64,000 bases of DNA from Adiantum capillus-veneris (taxonomy: Eukaryota; Streptophyta; Polypodiopsida; Polypodiales; Pteridaceae): positions 26,799,896 through 26,863,895 of the forward strand of contig CM043960.1 of assembly GCA_014529385.2 (NCBI GenBank), read 5' to 3'. Position 1 is the first letter of the stretch. Every line of letters starts with the position of its first letter. The translations under genes and the position numbers were made by a program. Under the pieces are notes generated by a model, which was not told the origin of the DNA, did not search any database, and saw only the letters and a program-made list of their open reading frames with translations. Shown here in pieces: positions 10,883-22,700 of this stretch.

Positions 10883-11669
10883 TGTTAGGAAATAAGACAT
10901 AGCTAAATAGATAATTGAGTAGATTACTTAATGGAGAGAGACATATTTATATACACAAGATTATAGAGTAGAGAGAGAGAGAGAGAGAGTACACACGATA
11001 TACGTGGTTCACCCAATGTGGGCTATGTCCACGGGAAAGCAGCCACTCAATGGCTTTAGTACTTCAAAACAAGAAGTAGTTTACAAAGGGATTATACCCT
11101 TAATGGAGCTTCCGCCTTGCTTCACTCTCACCACCTCACACTCACCTTGTTGCATCAACTTCACACTATGAAATGTGTGTAGAAATGGCCTCCTTTTATA
11201 GGCCAAAAGGGTTGCCCTCTCTTATGAGAGACAGCCATGTGTAGGCGCCCTTGTGCGAATAAGTCCAAATCGGACCCTCCAATCCGCCCATGTGTGGCTG
11301 CCCTTGAGAAGACAAGTCCGCTTTTGAATTCGGCCACCGGCCATCGGCCATTGACTTCCGACCACCGGCCACCGGCCATTGACTTCCGACCACCGGCCAT
11401 CGACCATCGACTACCGGCCAACCGACCGGTTGTTTTCCGACCACTTTCCGGCCGCCGTCCGGCCATAATATTCCGGCGAAAAAAAAAGTCTCGGGGGCCT
11501 CCGTCCCCGAGGCCTTTAAAGTTGCCCCTGATTCTTGTCCGTGAAAATTTTGGTTTCCAGTGAGTGATTTTCCTTCACGCACGATGGCTTCTCTTTATAA
11601 TGGGGGCCTTACAAATGTGCGCTTTTACCACAGAAAATTACAAGGGTAAATCAGGCTCCATACTTAACA
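10883..11669. mobile_element. Solo LTR, 787 bp
   Basis: It begins TGTTAGGAAA and ends ACTTAACA (TGTTA/TAACA inverted ends). It is flanked by perfect 5-base duplications GTCCC at 10878-10882 and 11670-11674. Removing it with one duplication restores GGTCCCTCCCTAAACC, matching the G2 3' LTR. It contains a GA run, a segment TGGTTCACCCAATGTGGGCT of a type common in plant LTRs, and a GC-rich GGCCATCGGCC minisatellite. No internal element genes are present, so it is best read as the product of LTR-LTR recombination. Confidence 0.85.
11325..11465. repeat. GC-rich minisatellite within solo LTR
   Basis: Imperfect tandem units built from ACCGGCCATCGGCCATTGA and CTTCCGACC. They produce repetitive Trp/Gly/Arg ORFs on the minus strand, which I do not consider genes. 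Confidence 0.75.
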
Positions 11670-11954
11670 GTCCCTCCCTAAACCCTAGAGCCATTCAAAA
11701 CTTTTTTCAGCCTAGAAAATAATTTAGAAAAAGCAAGACCGACAAAGAAGTCATGCGGACAATGATACTTTACTCCAGAATGAAAAGACAAGGATATTTT
11801 GGATAGGAAATTACGTCATCCCTATATTTTTTCAAAAAGATTAAGATTATTTTTATACTTCTTTGTCAAAATCCGCGTGGGAACTGATCTAGATCGGGAA
11901 CTGGGAGAAAAAGGGACTAACTTGATTGAAAGATAAAGTTAAGAGATAAGAAGT

Positions 11955-12165
11955 AAGAAGAAAATTGGGTCCAATAGGAATTAATAAGAGAATTGGGGTC
12001 CAATAGAATTTGAGAAGAGAATTGGGGTCCAATAGAAATCAAGAAGAAAATTGGGGTCTAATAGCATTTGAGAAGATAAATGGGGTCCAATAGCAATTGA
12101 GAGGAGAATTGGGGTCCAATAGGATTTGAGAAGAGAATTGGGGTCCAATAGGAATTGAGAAAAGA
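11955..12165 (+). promoter_or_regulatory. CCAAT minisatellite upstream of G2 TATA box
   Basis: About seven tandem units of roughly 28 bases, each containing AATTGGGGTCCAATAG (CCAAT on one strand and ATTGG on the other). They end about 20 bases before the TATA box. The 3' LTR has about five units (39910-40070). This looks like an upstream enhancer of variable length. The role is inferred from position. Confidence 0.6.
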
Positions 12166-12180
12166 ATACCCGCCATTTCC

Positions 12181-12187
12181 TATATAA
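12181..12187 (+). promoter_or_regulatory. TATA box of G2 5' LTR
   Basis: TATATAAG, conserved in the 3' LTR as TATATAAA at 40083. It lies just downstream of the CCAAT array. Confidence 0.6.
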
Positions 12188-12554
12188 GCACCCCTCTCTT
12201 TTGTAATTTTAAACACACATATTGCTAAGCTATTTGCATACTTGCCATGCTCAAGATTATGCTTAAGTAAATCAAGGTTTCCATTAAACCTTGCTCTTGC
12301 TCTCTCCCTCTCTTGAAGGCCAAACCCTCAACTCTCTTCCTCTCTTCAAGGCCAAACCCTTGAGGGTTTTGTAAAGAAGCTCCTCTCTCCTTCCTCTTCA
12401 TCCTAAATCCCTTTCCTTCCTCTTTGAGCCTCACATCTCTTCAAGAAGGACTTCAACCCCACTTCCCTCTTGTTTAGAGGAGGTAATCTTCATTTCTAGT
12501 AGGTTTAATTAATCTATGTGTTTTAATACTAGGAAGGTTTATGTGCATCATTTT

Positions 12555-13348
12555 AGGTTTAAGCTTTAATGGTAACCTTGGAATTAGGGTTAAGTATTAA
12601 TGGTAGTTATGCATCATAAAGTTAAGTTTCAAAGGTAGATTTGCACTCGTAAGCTAAGCTTTAATAGTAACTTTGCACTTAGGGGTAAGATTTAGTGACT
12701 ACCTTGTATTTTTAGGTTTAAGCTTTAATGGAAACCTTGCAATTAGGGTCAAGTGATAAGAGTATCTATGCATCATAAAATTAAGCTTCAAAGCTAGATT
12801 TGCTCTCGTAAGCTAAGCTTTAATGGTAACTTTGCACTTAGGTGTAAGCTTTAGTAACTACCTTGTATTTTTACGTTTAAGCTTTAATGAAAACCTTGCA
12901 ATTAGGGTCAAGTGATAAGAGTATCTATACATCACAATGTTAAGCTTCAAAGGTAGATTTGCTCTCGTAAGCTATTCTATAATGGTAACTTTGCACTTAG
13001 GTGTAAGCTTTAGTGACTACCTTGTATTTTTAGGTTTAAGCTTTAATGGAAACCTTGCAATTAGGGTCAAGTGATAAGAGTACCTATGCATCATAAAGTT
13101 AATCTTCAAAGGTAGATTTTCTCTCATAAGCTAAGCTTTAATGGTAACTTTGCACTTAGGTGTAAGCTTTAGTGACTACCTTGCATTTTTAGGTTTAAGC
13201 TGTAATGGAAACCTCGCAATTAGGTTAACTGCTAAGAGTATCTATACATCATTAAGTTAAGTTTCAAAAGGTAGATTTGCACTCTTAAGCTAAGCATTAA
13301 TGGTAACTTTTCACTTAGGTGTAAGCTTTAGTGACTACCTTGTATTTT
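12555..13348. repeat. 159-bp tandem array in G2 5' LTR
   Basis: The start of the AGGTTTAAGCTTTAATGG segment recurs at 12555, 12714, 12873, 13032, 13191 and 13349, giving five units of 158-159 bases. The matching part of the 3' LTR has only one unit (40423 to 40581). Confidence 0.9.
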
Positions 13349-13623
13349 AGGTTTAAGCTTTAATGGAAAGCTCGAAACCTCATAAATTATAAGTTGACCT
13401 TCTAGCTTCCTAAAATGGAAAGCTAGGTACCATAAGAAAAGAGTAGTTGTTTAAGCTTGATAGAAGTAGTTCAATTTTTGGTATTGAAGAGTATTTCTAA
13501 AATTTTCAATTTCAAGTTTGTTTGTAAATACGGGATGGAGGAGATAGGGGATAACTTCGCAGAATTGATCTCTGTGTTGTTTGAACCGAAAACTCCACAA
13601 GCTTCCATGGAGATGCCCCATGG

Positions 13624-14916
13624 ATGGCAAAGGATTGCAAAAACCTGGGAATAGACAATACGGGGATTGCACTTAAAAAAGTTGGCATTTCCGAAGAGAC
13701 ATTAACCATCAAATGCCTATGGAAAAAATTCGCTTGTATTTTCTAAATAAACTTGGCTAATAGATAATTAATCAAAGTAGAAATTAAGGTTGATAAATGA
13801 ATGAACCTAGAAATTGCCAACTAAGGGTTGAAAAGGAATCTCGAGAGGTGATAGGGATAGCCCATTGCAAAACATAGATTTAACTAGGAGTTTTGAAGAT
13901 TGTCTGGAAATGGCCGGGAACCAAGATGGATTTTCTTGCGGTCAATTTGATTGAAAGGCCGGCCCATTGAGAGGATTCTCTTCGGAAACCTATCGGAGAT
14001 TGGCCCTTTTCGGCTAGGACAACGTAACCGGAAAGTTGTTATACCTAGGTCATTCATGCCTAAGGGATAAGGGGTGAATGGGTTTGTTTAATTTTTGCCC
14101 AGCCCGGTGAAGTACCCGCGGTATCTTATTGGAAATCGGCCATAATCCGGGTATGGCCTGATGCCAATAGTTGGATGAGAAGGTTATACTCAGGGAGGAT
14201 GATGTGAATTTAATTAAGGAAATTTGTTCGACTTGGTTGCTTAAAAAGGAACTGGAAAGGCTAGGAATATAGGGGCTATCCTGTGCATGTGTCACCAGAT
14301 GGTGCTATACCTCTCGAAATAAAATGCTTAGGAAGGAATGATTAAATTACTTGATGAGCCTTTCCCAAACATTTAATTCTGGAAAATATTGTGAAGGAGC
14401 TACCATTTTGATGGCTTGTAACCGATTATCTTGGCCTGAATGGGGAGGCAAGATGAATTGGTTAAAACTAAATGTGTTGCATGATTAGTTAGTAAACTAG
14501 TTGGAAGCTAATTATAGCAGATAAAGGAAAGGAAATGAATTAAAAGTTTCTAAATAAAGATTTGGTGGGAACAACCAGATGAATTTCCCTGAACGAGGGT
14601 ATGCAATAGATTGCATGCTGCTTGTTGTTTGATGATGTCTGATAGACTATTGTCTTCTTGATTTGTAGTAGTTAAGTACTACCTCGGGAAGGGATTTTCA
14701 TGAAATGGTTCGGTGGGTGGGCGGATCCGGAGGGTCAGATGGCCGGATGTTGATTTAAATTTTTTATGTTAAACGCTAAGACTACGTGGGATAAAAATGG
14801 GTAATTCGGGATGAGCGAGACGAGGTAGGATTTCAGGATCCTTCTTCTTAAGGGAAAGTGATAGCTATCGTGCCTGCTTGTCAGGAAAAAGGGGTTATCG
14901 CCATGAACCAAGGGAG
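13624..14916. other. G2 leader or unmatched LTR tail
   Basis: No second copy in the window and no domain recognised. An ATG at 14903 followed by MNQGRTRKQEQ-type codons reads across the copia A insertion into 38053 onwards. This suggests the start of a G2 gag-like frame. Confidence 0.4.
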
Positions 14917-15108
14917 TGTTGGGGTATAAAGCCCAATGTGGTCGCCCAGGTAAGTGGGCGGGCCGCCAGGTATGTACACATATTCTTTTGTAAAAACCTA
15001 ATAAGAACTCACTATGCTCTACACATTACAGTAGAGCGAGTTCACCATATCGTCGTGCTCTTCTTCTCGCACTCTCTCTCGCGTCGCACTTCCGCTCGTA
15101 CTCCTTCA
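14917..15108 (+). repeat. Copia A 5' LTR (192 bp)
   Basis: Starts TGTTGGGGTATAAAG and ends ACTCCTTCA. Nearly identical to 37861-38052. TSD GGGAG immediately before it. Confidence 0.93.
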
Positions 15109-15110
15109 AC

Positions 15111-15122
15111 TGGTATCAGAGC
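15111..15122 (+). other. Copia A primer-binding site
   Basis: TGGTATCAGAGC, complementary to the initiator methionine tRNA 3' end, two bases after the LTR. Standard for plant copia elements. Confidence 0.9.
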
Positions 15123-16181
15123 TCAGATCGAGGCTCGAGGCAGCACTACAAGAGGCTAGAGTCACCAACTCAGATTGGAGTGAAATTCGATAGGCGAAGA
15201 CACGGCCCCAAATCTCGTGGGTCACCCGAAGGCCTTGGTGTTGTCAGAATTTCATTCTGAGGTCATCTCGGCCACCGTTCGGCTTCGACAAAGGTCTGCG
15301 CAGGCCATTTTCGACTACGTGGTCTCGACGGGTGCAGATTCGACTCTGAAAATTTGGGGTTTTCGGCCTACGGCTGCAGGTGCTGAGGATATCGACACTC
15401 CCAGAGTGTTGATTTGTGGCTGTCTACACATCGAAGGATGGCTCACAGTTCTTGGAGGCGTGTCATATACGACACAGGCGCATCTACACACAGACTGTAG
15501 GCGACATCCACTAGTTCATTAGGCAGCTTGTGTTTTCTGCTTGATATTCCATATTTCATCTTGACATTGCAGGTACTTCCACATGGGATGTATTGTCAGA
15601 GATGATGTATGTCCGTTGAGGGTTTGCTGGCTATGAGTCACGCAGCAAACAACCGCCGCAGCGGTTACAACATACAGTGGGAAATTTGTGGATGTATGAC
15701 TTTGTGGGAAGTCTATGTACTGTCAGATTTACTGCAGCCTTTGTTGAGGGTCGAGTGAGGTTTTATTGAGCTGGGGGATTCTCGAATGTTGAGATCCTTT
15801 CGGTGATACAGGTCTTGGAGCGATCCCTCGAGCACCCTTAGATAGGCAGCTAGGATGTATTGACTGTGAGTTAGACAGTTGGGATTGCATCTTTGCTTTA
15901 CTGCCGTTGAGGCATTGTCGCAGTCTATGCTTACAGGACAGTGAGAGACAGTACAGGTGCAGGACAGGTTTACCTGCAGCTTACAGTGTCAGAGAGACAG
16001 CGTTTTTTGAGCTGTTTTTAGTACACCAGAGCCATTTTACAAAGGAGACTCTGCCGAAATTTATGCAGGATCTGAAGCTTTCTTGGTTCATTTGACAGGT
16101 TGATATTGGTTCAGAGGTCAGTTTACAGGGGAAACTCTGCCGAATTTTTCCCAAAAAAGTAAACTACTGTGAAGCGTAGCT
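15123..16181 (+). other. Copia A leader
   Basis: A long 5' untranslated leader of about 1.06 kb between the PBS and the gag ATG. The open frames here (for example 15217-15522) have no recognisable domain. I treat it as non-coding. Confidence 0.6.
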
Positions 16182-18515
16182 ATGGCTGGATCACAGGACA
16201 CTGCTCTTTACAATATCAAGAAGCTGGATGTAACCAATTTCCCATTGTGGAAGAAGCATATTTGGCACGTGTTGGTACAAAAGAAGCAGATAAAACATAT
16301 AAAGCTCAAGGGGATAAAACCAGAAGATATGGACGAAGATGAATGGAGCGAAATGGATGAATTGGCACTTTCTACCATTATGCTGACTTTGGAAGAAAGC
16401 GTTTACTTCAATGTAGCAGACGAGATGTTGGCTTATCAAGCATGGTTAAAGCTGAGTGATCTTTATGAGAAGTAGAGTGCAACTTCACAGGTATACTGGC
16501 TTAAGAAGCTTGTTGACTTGAAGATGAAAGAAGGGACACCTATGTCCAATCATCTGAATGGATTCAACACAATCTATAGTCAGTTGTCAGCTCAAGGTGT
16601 CAAGTTTGATGAACCTGTTAGAGCTATGTTCCTGTTGATCACATTGCCGGAAAGTTGGGACACTTTTCGCACAGCTTTGAGTAATTCTGCACCTCCAGAT
16701 GGTTTGAACATAGCAGGTGTAGAAGGAAGTCTGCTTACTGAAGAAACCAATAGAAAGACAATGGACAAAGGCAAAGGAACAGCCTTAGTTGTCAGGGGAA
16801 GGACCAAAGAAAAGTACAAAGGTGGAAAGAGGAATCAGTCTCGTAGCAAGTCCCGCAGTGCTAAAGGCAAGAGTGACATAGAATGCTACCATTGTGGCAA
16901 GAAGGGTCACATGAAAAGAGACTGCTGAGAATGGAAAGTAGAAAAAGGCAAAGAGAAAGCTGAAGACCATGGTGAGAAGAACAAGTCCTCAGTGAAGATT
17001 CAAGAAATAAATGTGACAAACACTGTTGCAGAGGATGACAGTCTAGTGTTAGGAGACATCTACTTCTTGAAGAATACAATGGACTCAGCTCTTCTTACAG
17101 CATCTGATGGAAATGCACTGAGTGACTGGATTATAGACTCAGGGGCATCACTTCATGTGTCTCCAAACAAGGAGTGGTTTACTTCTTATGTGACCACTAA
17201 AGATCATGTTCGGCTAGGAAATGGGCAAACATGTGAGATCTTAGGTGTTGGAGATGTTCAATTGAAGTTTCAGAATGGCTCTTCTTTCACGCTGAAGAAT
17301 GTGAGACATGTTCCCGCAATTACAAAGAGCTTGATCAACACAGGTTTACTTGATGATGCTGGCTACGTCACCACTTTTGGACAGAACATGTGGAAGATAT
17401 CCAAGGGTTCTATGACAGTAGCACATGGAGTAAAGTCTGGAGGACTTTACATGATTTATGTATCAAATGTCTCTAAAAATGTAATCAATGTAACCGAGCA
17501 GCCGAACGTTTCTTTGTGGCATAGCCGGTTAGGACATATGTCCAAGAAGGGAATGGAAATCTTGTCTCGTTCTGGTAATTTGCTTGGCTTTTCATTTAAT
17601 GATTTTGAATTCTGTGAACATTGTATGTATGGTAAGCAAACACAGCAGCCACATAAGCATAGAAGCAGTAGAAGAGATACACAGTTGGCACTTGTTCATA
17701 GTGATTTGTGTGGACCTATGCCTAACCTATCTCTAGGGGGAGCTTCTTACTTTATGACATTTATAGATGATTACTCGAGGAAAGTATGGGTTTACTTTCT
17801 CGAGCACAAGGATGAAGCGTTTAGTGTTTTCAAAACGTTTGTGACACTTGTGGAGAATCAGAGTGGCAAGAAGCTTAAATGCTTACGCACTGACAATGGT
17901 GGAGAGTATGTTTCAAAGGCCTTTCAGGACTTTTGTGAGTCAAAAGGTATAAAACGTGAACTTACTGCTCCTTACAATCCTCCTCAAAATGGTGTTGTTG
18001 AGAGGATGAATAGGACCATACAAGAGAAGGTCAGAAGTATGTTGTCTAATGCACAACTGCCAAATGGGTTTTGGACTGAAGCTGTATCAACAGTTGCTCA
18101 TCTTGTAAATAGATCTCCTAGCAAGGTTTTGCAGAAGGATTCAGTGCCAGAGATGGTATGGTCAGGCAAAATGCCCTCATACAAGCATCTCAGAGTCTTT
18201 GGCTGTGAGGCATATACTCACGTTCCAAAGGAATTTAGGAACAAACTTGAGCCAAAGAGTAGAAAGTGCATCTTTCTAGGCTATGGTAATTTTGGTGAGA
18301 TGGGGTATAGACTTTGGGATCCCGAATCCAGAAAGGTTGTCCGCAGCAATGATGTTCACTTTAATGAATCCAAATATCATTCTAAACCAGAGAGGGTTGA
18401 GGAGATTAGAAGAGTTGTCCTCCAAGAAGATGGACCTGCACGTGCAAGACAAAATGTCAGGGCTCAAGAGGAGAAAGGACAGGATAGATTGGAACCACAG
18501 GTTGTGTCATGTTGA
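16182..18515 (+). pseudogene. Copia A gag-protease-integrase, with stops
   Basis: One reading frame from the ATG at 16182, broken by TAG (16473) and TGA (16926), each where relatives have a sense codon. Gag (UBN2-type, about 245 codons) is followed by a zinc knuckle CYHCGKKGHMKRDC at 16884-16926. The protease has WIIDSGASLHVS near 17128. Next come the GAG-pre-integrase HHCC region near 17515-17640 and the integrase core with SDLCGP, RTDNGGEY and the glutamate in ENGVVERMNRT-like context (17695-18020). Integrase inserts the cDNA copy into nuclear DNA. A frameshift near 18505 separates this frame from RT. Both the nonsense codons and the shift are inactivating. Confidence 0.9.
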
Positions 18516-19291
18516 CTGATTGCAATGAGTCTTCATGTTACAAGGAAGCAGTGCAAATGAAGGACTCCGGGAATTGGCAATTGGCCATGCAGTCAGAGAT
18601 GACAGCTCTGCATAAAAACCAGACATGGAAGCTAGTTAAATTACCACAGGGCAAAAAGGCTCTACCTTGTAAATGGGTTTACAGGTATAAGATCACCGCT
18701 CATGATAGTCAGCCAAAGTACAAAGCAAGGCTTGTTTCCAAGGGATTTAAGCAAGAACAAGGCATTGACTTTGATGAAGTCTTCTCTCTGGTGGTCAAGA
18801 TGACTACATTGAGATGCTTTCTTGCATTGGTTGCCATATTAGATTTGGTGTTGCACCAAATGGATGTCAAGACAGCGTTCTTGCATGGTGATTTAGATGT
18901 GGAAATTTACATGCAGCAGCCAGAAGGGTTTGTTGAGAAAGGCAAGGAAGATTGGGTATGCCAGTTGTTAAAGATTTTTTATGGCTTAAAACAATCACCG
19001 AGGGCATGGTACCATAAATTCCACAAGTTTATGCTTTCTCAAGGCTACAAACGTAGTGAGTTCGATCACTGTCTATATACAAAGAAGGCTAATGATGGTA
19101 GTTGGCTGATCCTTATTTTGTATGTGGATGACATGTTGATTGCTGGCAAGCACTTGGAAGAAATTTCAGCTTTAAAGTCAAAGATGGAAAAATCGTTTGA
19201 CATGAAAGACATGGGTGAGGCAATTCATATACTTGGTATGCGCATTGAGAGAGACAGATCAAAGAAGTTGATTTGGTTATCTCAAACAGTG
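18509..19291 (+). pseudogene. Copia A reverse transcriptase, 5' part
   Basis: The frame shifted relative to integrase encodes the copia RT: the W.LV.LP.GKK entry motif, KWVYRYK, QMDVKTAFLHGDL with its catalytic Asp, then LYVDDMLIAG near 19120 with the catalytic Asp pair. RT copies element RNA into cDNA in the particle. The frame is cut at LIWLSQT by copia B (LTR at 19292) and resumes at 24762 with EYTDKVLQRFNMEK. Confidence 0.9.
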
Positions 19292-19432
19292 TGTTGGAGC
19301 TATATATGGCTCACTCTACTCAACTTGGTCTCACCTACATATTTGTATCTTGTCCTCAATATGAATCAGTCTTTGGGAGCGTATATGGTGTGTCTCTTGT
19401 CTCGTCTCTCTCTTTCTCTCTACATCTCAACA
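19292..19432 (+). repeat. Copia B 5' LTR (141 bp)
   Basis: TGTTGGAGC...ATCTCAACA. One difference from the 3' LTR. Confidence 0.95.
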
Positions 19433-19444
19433 TGGTATCAGAGC
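19433..19444 (+). other. Copia B primer-binding site
   Basis: TGGTATCAGAGC immediately after the LTR (initiator-Met tRNA type). Confidence 0.9.
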
Positions 19445-19782
19445 AGTAACGATCATGCGCCGATTCAATTCATGGTGACAAAACAGTATGTGTATGCGAT
19501 TTGCATGTAAGATTCAAAAATTGCTACAAATTTTATTTTTGAGCATTGATTCTTGTTAATTGTGGTTGTTTTGTGTTAAGAAGAATATGATTAGTGTTTT
19601 GTGTGACGTTTATTGCTAATCAATCTAATCGTTGATTACGTTTTCTTGTTCATGACACCCTGAACTTCATCTCAATTTTTCTCGCTGTTCTGCTCAAAAT
19701 TTGGAGAAACGAAAAAAGCGCAATGGTACTTTTCATCCAAAACTTGTTCGTCTCCTCGAGCTCTTCGATTTGAGTTCTAGGT

Positions 19783-22700
19783 TTGCGTCAATCGGAGTTC
19801 GCAGCAGAAAGTTATGCTGTTTTTACTGCAATTGAGCTTGACGCAGCTTTCTTCGTCCTACTTCTTCGTGAAGCATCCGCGATCGTTTTTCTTATTTTGG
19901 CGTTAACTTTTTCGAGAAGATTTAGCTTTTTGCTATTCATATTGTGTCCGTCAATCTTGCATCTCACGCCACTCTATTTTGAGGACTCTTTTATTATTAA
20001 CGTCTCCTTTACCCTGCCGTTTTTGGGTGACGTCTCTTACATTTTTGGAAGTTCCTTGAGCATCCTTCTTACGTTTATCGTTGACAGAACGCAGTCCTCA
20101 TATCTCTCTCATTCTCAATTGCGGCCTTCACCATATATGGTGTGCAAATTCTGCGATCTTATCTTATACGTCTTCTCGCAACAAGATATGGCTATGAATA
20201 TTCTCGTCAATGGCTTTCCTTCTGGCCAGCGTTCTGTTCCTCCTTTCCAAGGTCAAGGTTTTCCAGGCTGGAAAGCAAAGATGTTGTTAATTCTTGAAGG
20301 CGATGAACTCTCCGATGTTGTTCTTGGAAATCGTGTTTGTCCGCCTCAGCCTGTTGATACGGATAATGATAACGTGCTTATCACTGAAGGACCTATATTT
20401 GAAGATTGGAATGTTGCCTATACGGATTGGCAACGACGTGATAAAGCAGCTCGTCGGTATATTCTTTCTGCTCTTACTGATTCCCTTTTGCTTGATATGT
20501 ACGAACTGCCTACTTCCCACGACGTATGGAAGTACCTTATTGCAAACTTTCAGAAGAAATCTGTCACAGAAATACTTTATTTGAGAGGGTTGCTTAACAA
20601 GTTACAATATGAAGTTGGTACTGCCATGACGGGACATATTGAATCTTTCAAATCTATTATTAATCAACTTGCTGCTGCCGGTGATCCTGTTCCACAAAAG
20701 CAACTGATTACACTTCTCCTTGATACGGTGAAGGACTCTTCTTATGATAACATTGTTACTATTCTCTCTAATAAAGATGGTCTTGATTTCGACCAAGCCT
20801 GCATGTCTTTAATTGAATACTCTCAACGTCAAGAACGTCGTAATGCTAGTCATGAAACAGCTATGATTTCACACGAGGAGACTGAGTCACAACAGATGGA
20901 ACGGGCTTTTTATGCTCGAAGGCGTCCATTTCAACGAGGAAACCGCAGAGGTGGCCGTTGCGGTAATATTTTCTCTCGTCTCAAATTTCCTAATAAGCAA
21001 TGTTCTTACTGCAACAGAAATGGCCATACTGAAGATGATTGTTGGGCACGTCAATATGATGAAGAACACAATATTACCACAAAACAACCACGTTTATCTA
21101 GAGACTCTTCTTCTTCTTGTGAATATTGTGGACGATCTGATCATCCCACTCATATGTGCTATAAGCGTCGATTCGACACAGATCGGAATAGAGCATATGC
21201 TACTGAACATCGAAACAACATTGTACCAGAAACAAGCTGCGTCCTATGTTCAGTTGCTCCAGACAGAATACTTCATGTACGCGATGGATCACTTTTTATT
21301 GTCGATTCTGGTGCTACAGGAAATATGACATATCAGTCTAAGTGGCTTCATAACTATCATCCACTGCCAGTTCAACGTGTTGTTTATCTTGCCGATGATA
21401 CTACTTGTCAAGTAAAGGGTATTGGAGACTTATATCTTGGTACCTTATCTTCTTCCACTCGAATTTTGCGAGGAGTATTACATGTACCAGATCTTCAACG
21501 TAATCTTCTTTCAGTTGCTAGACTTGTTGATCTTGGTCTGTTTGTTGGATTTGATCATACCAAATGCCGAATTGAGAAAGATGGAAAGACTATAGCCACT
21601 GCTCCTCGAAATGGTAATTTGTTTGAACTCTCTCTCAACGATGCTGTAGCAAATGTTGTCACTGCTCCAGGTGATCATGATTGCAAAGTATGGCATCACC
21701 GTTTTGTTCATGCTGATTTCTCAAAACTCCTTGATCTTCAACGTCGTGATCTTGTTCATGGCATGGATCTTAAAGCCCATCCTCATATGGGAATTTGTGA
21801 ATTTTGTGCTCTTGGGAAACACAATCGCAAACCCTTTCCTCTTTCAAATACAACTCATTCTCATGACATATTGGATCTTGTTCATACTGATATATGTGGA
21901 CCTCTACCTTCTTCGAGATCACAATATCGCTACTTCATTACTTTCATTGATGATTTCTCAAGGTATACGACTGTATTTCTACTTAGACAAAAATCTGAAG
22001 CCTTATCTGTTTTCAAACAATTCCACAAGGCTGCGGAACTTCAAACTGGTCGTCGCCTTAAGAAGCTTCGTAGTGACAATGGAGGCGAATATGTTTCTCG
22101 AGAGTTTGTGAGTTACTGTGCTGACAGTGGAATTCATCATGAACACACTATTCCATATTCGCCTCAACAGAACGGTGTTGCTGAACGAAAGAATCGCACT
22201 ATTCTCAATGCTGTAAGATGTATGCTGATTCATTCTGCCTTATCTCGTGTTTTTTGGGCTGAAGCTACTTTGACAGCAGTATTTATTCAGAATCATCTTC
22301 CTACTACTGCACCCTCTGGTAAGATAACCATCACAGCATGGACAGGTGACATTCCTTCTGTATCTCATTTTCGAACCTTTGGATGTATTGCTTATATTCA
22401 TGTTCCCAAAGAAACACGAACAAAGCTTGATGCTCCTGGTCTTAAAGTTATTTTTATTGGATATTCTGACACTTCCAAAGGCTACAAATTCTATGACCCT
22501 TCCTCCAAGAAAGTAATTGTGAATCGTGATGCTACTTTTAACGAACAGCTTATGGGAGGCTCATGGTCCATGGATGATTCTGATGATACTAAATCATTGC
22601 TTCAAGCTTTTCCATTTCTTTCAGAAGATGAAACTCTTCCTATAGAGCAACTTTCCTCTTCACGACCATCCATTCCGAATGTCGCCAATGATGATATTGA

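Larger units (their letters stand above)
10872..13623 (+). repeat. G2 5' LTR (part matched by 3' copy)
   Basis: It matches 39619-40853 apart from the solo LTR insertion and repeat-number differences. It includes a CCAAT minisatellite (11955-12165), a TATA box (12181) and a 159-base tandem array (12555-13348). The true 3' edge of the LTR is not visible, because the other copy ends at the same point (after GCCCCATGG). The LTR may continue into 13624-14900, where I see no gene and no clear primer site. Confidence 0.7.

Noticed and set aside
11161-11582. Trp/Gly/Arg-rich ORFs in three frames
   Set aside because: Produced by the GGCCATCGGCC minisatellite inside the solo LTR. Several frames are equally open, as expected for a repeat.
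15109-15522. ORFs in the copia A leader
   Set aside because: They lie between PBS and gag, have no domain and are not expected to be coding in copia elements.
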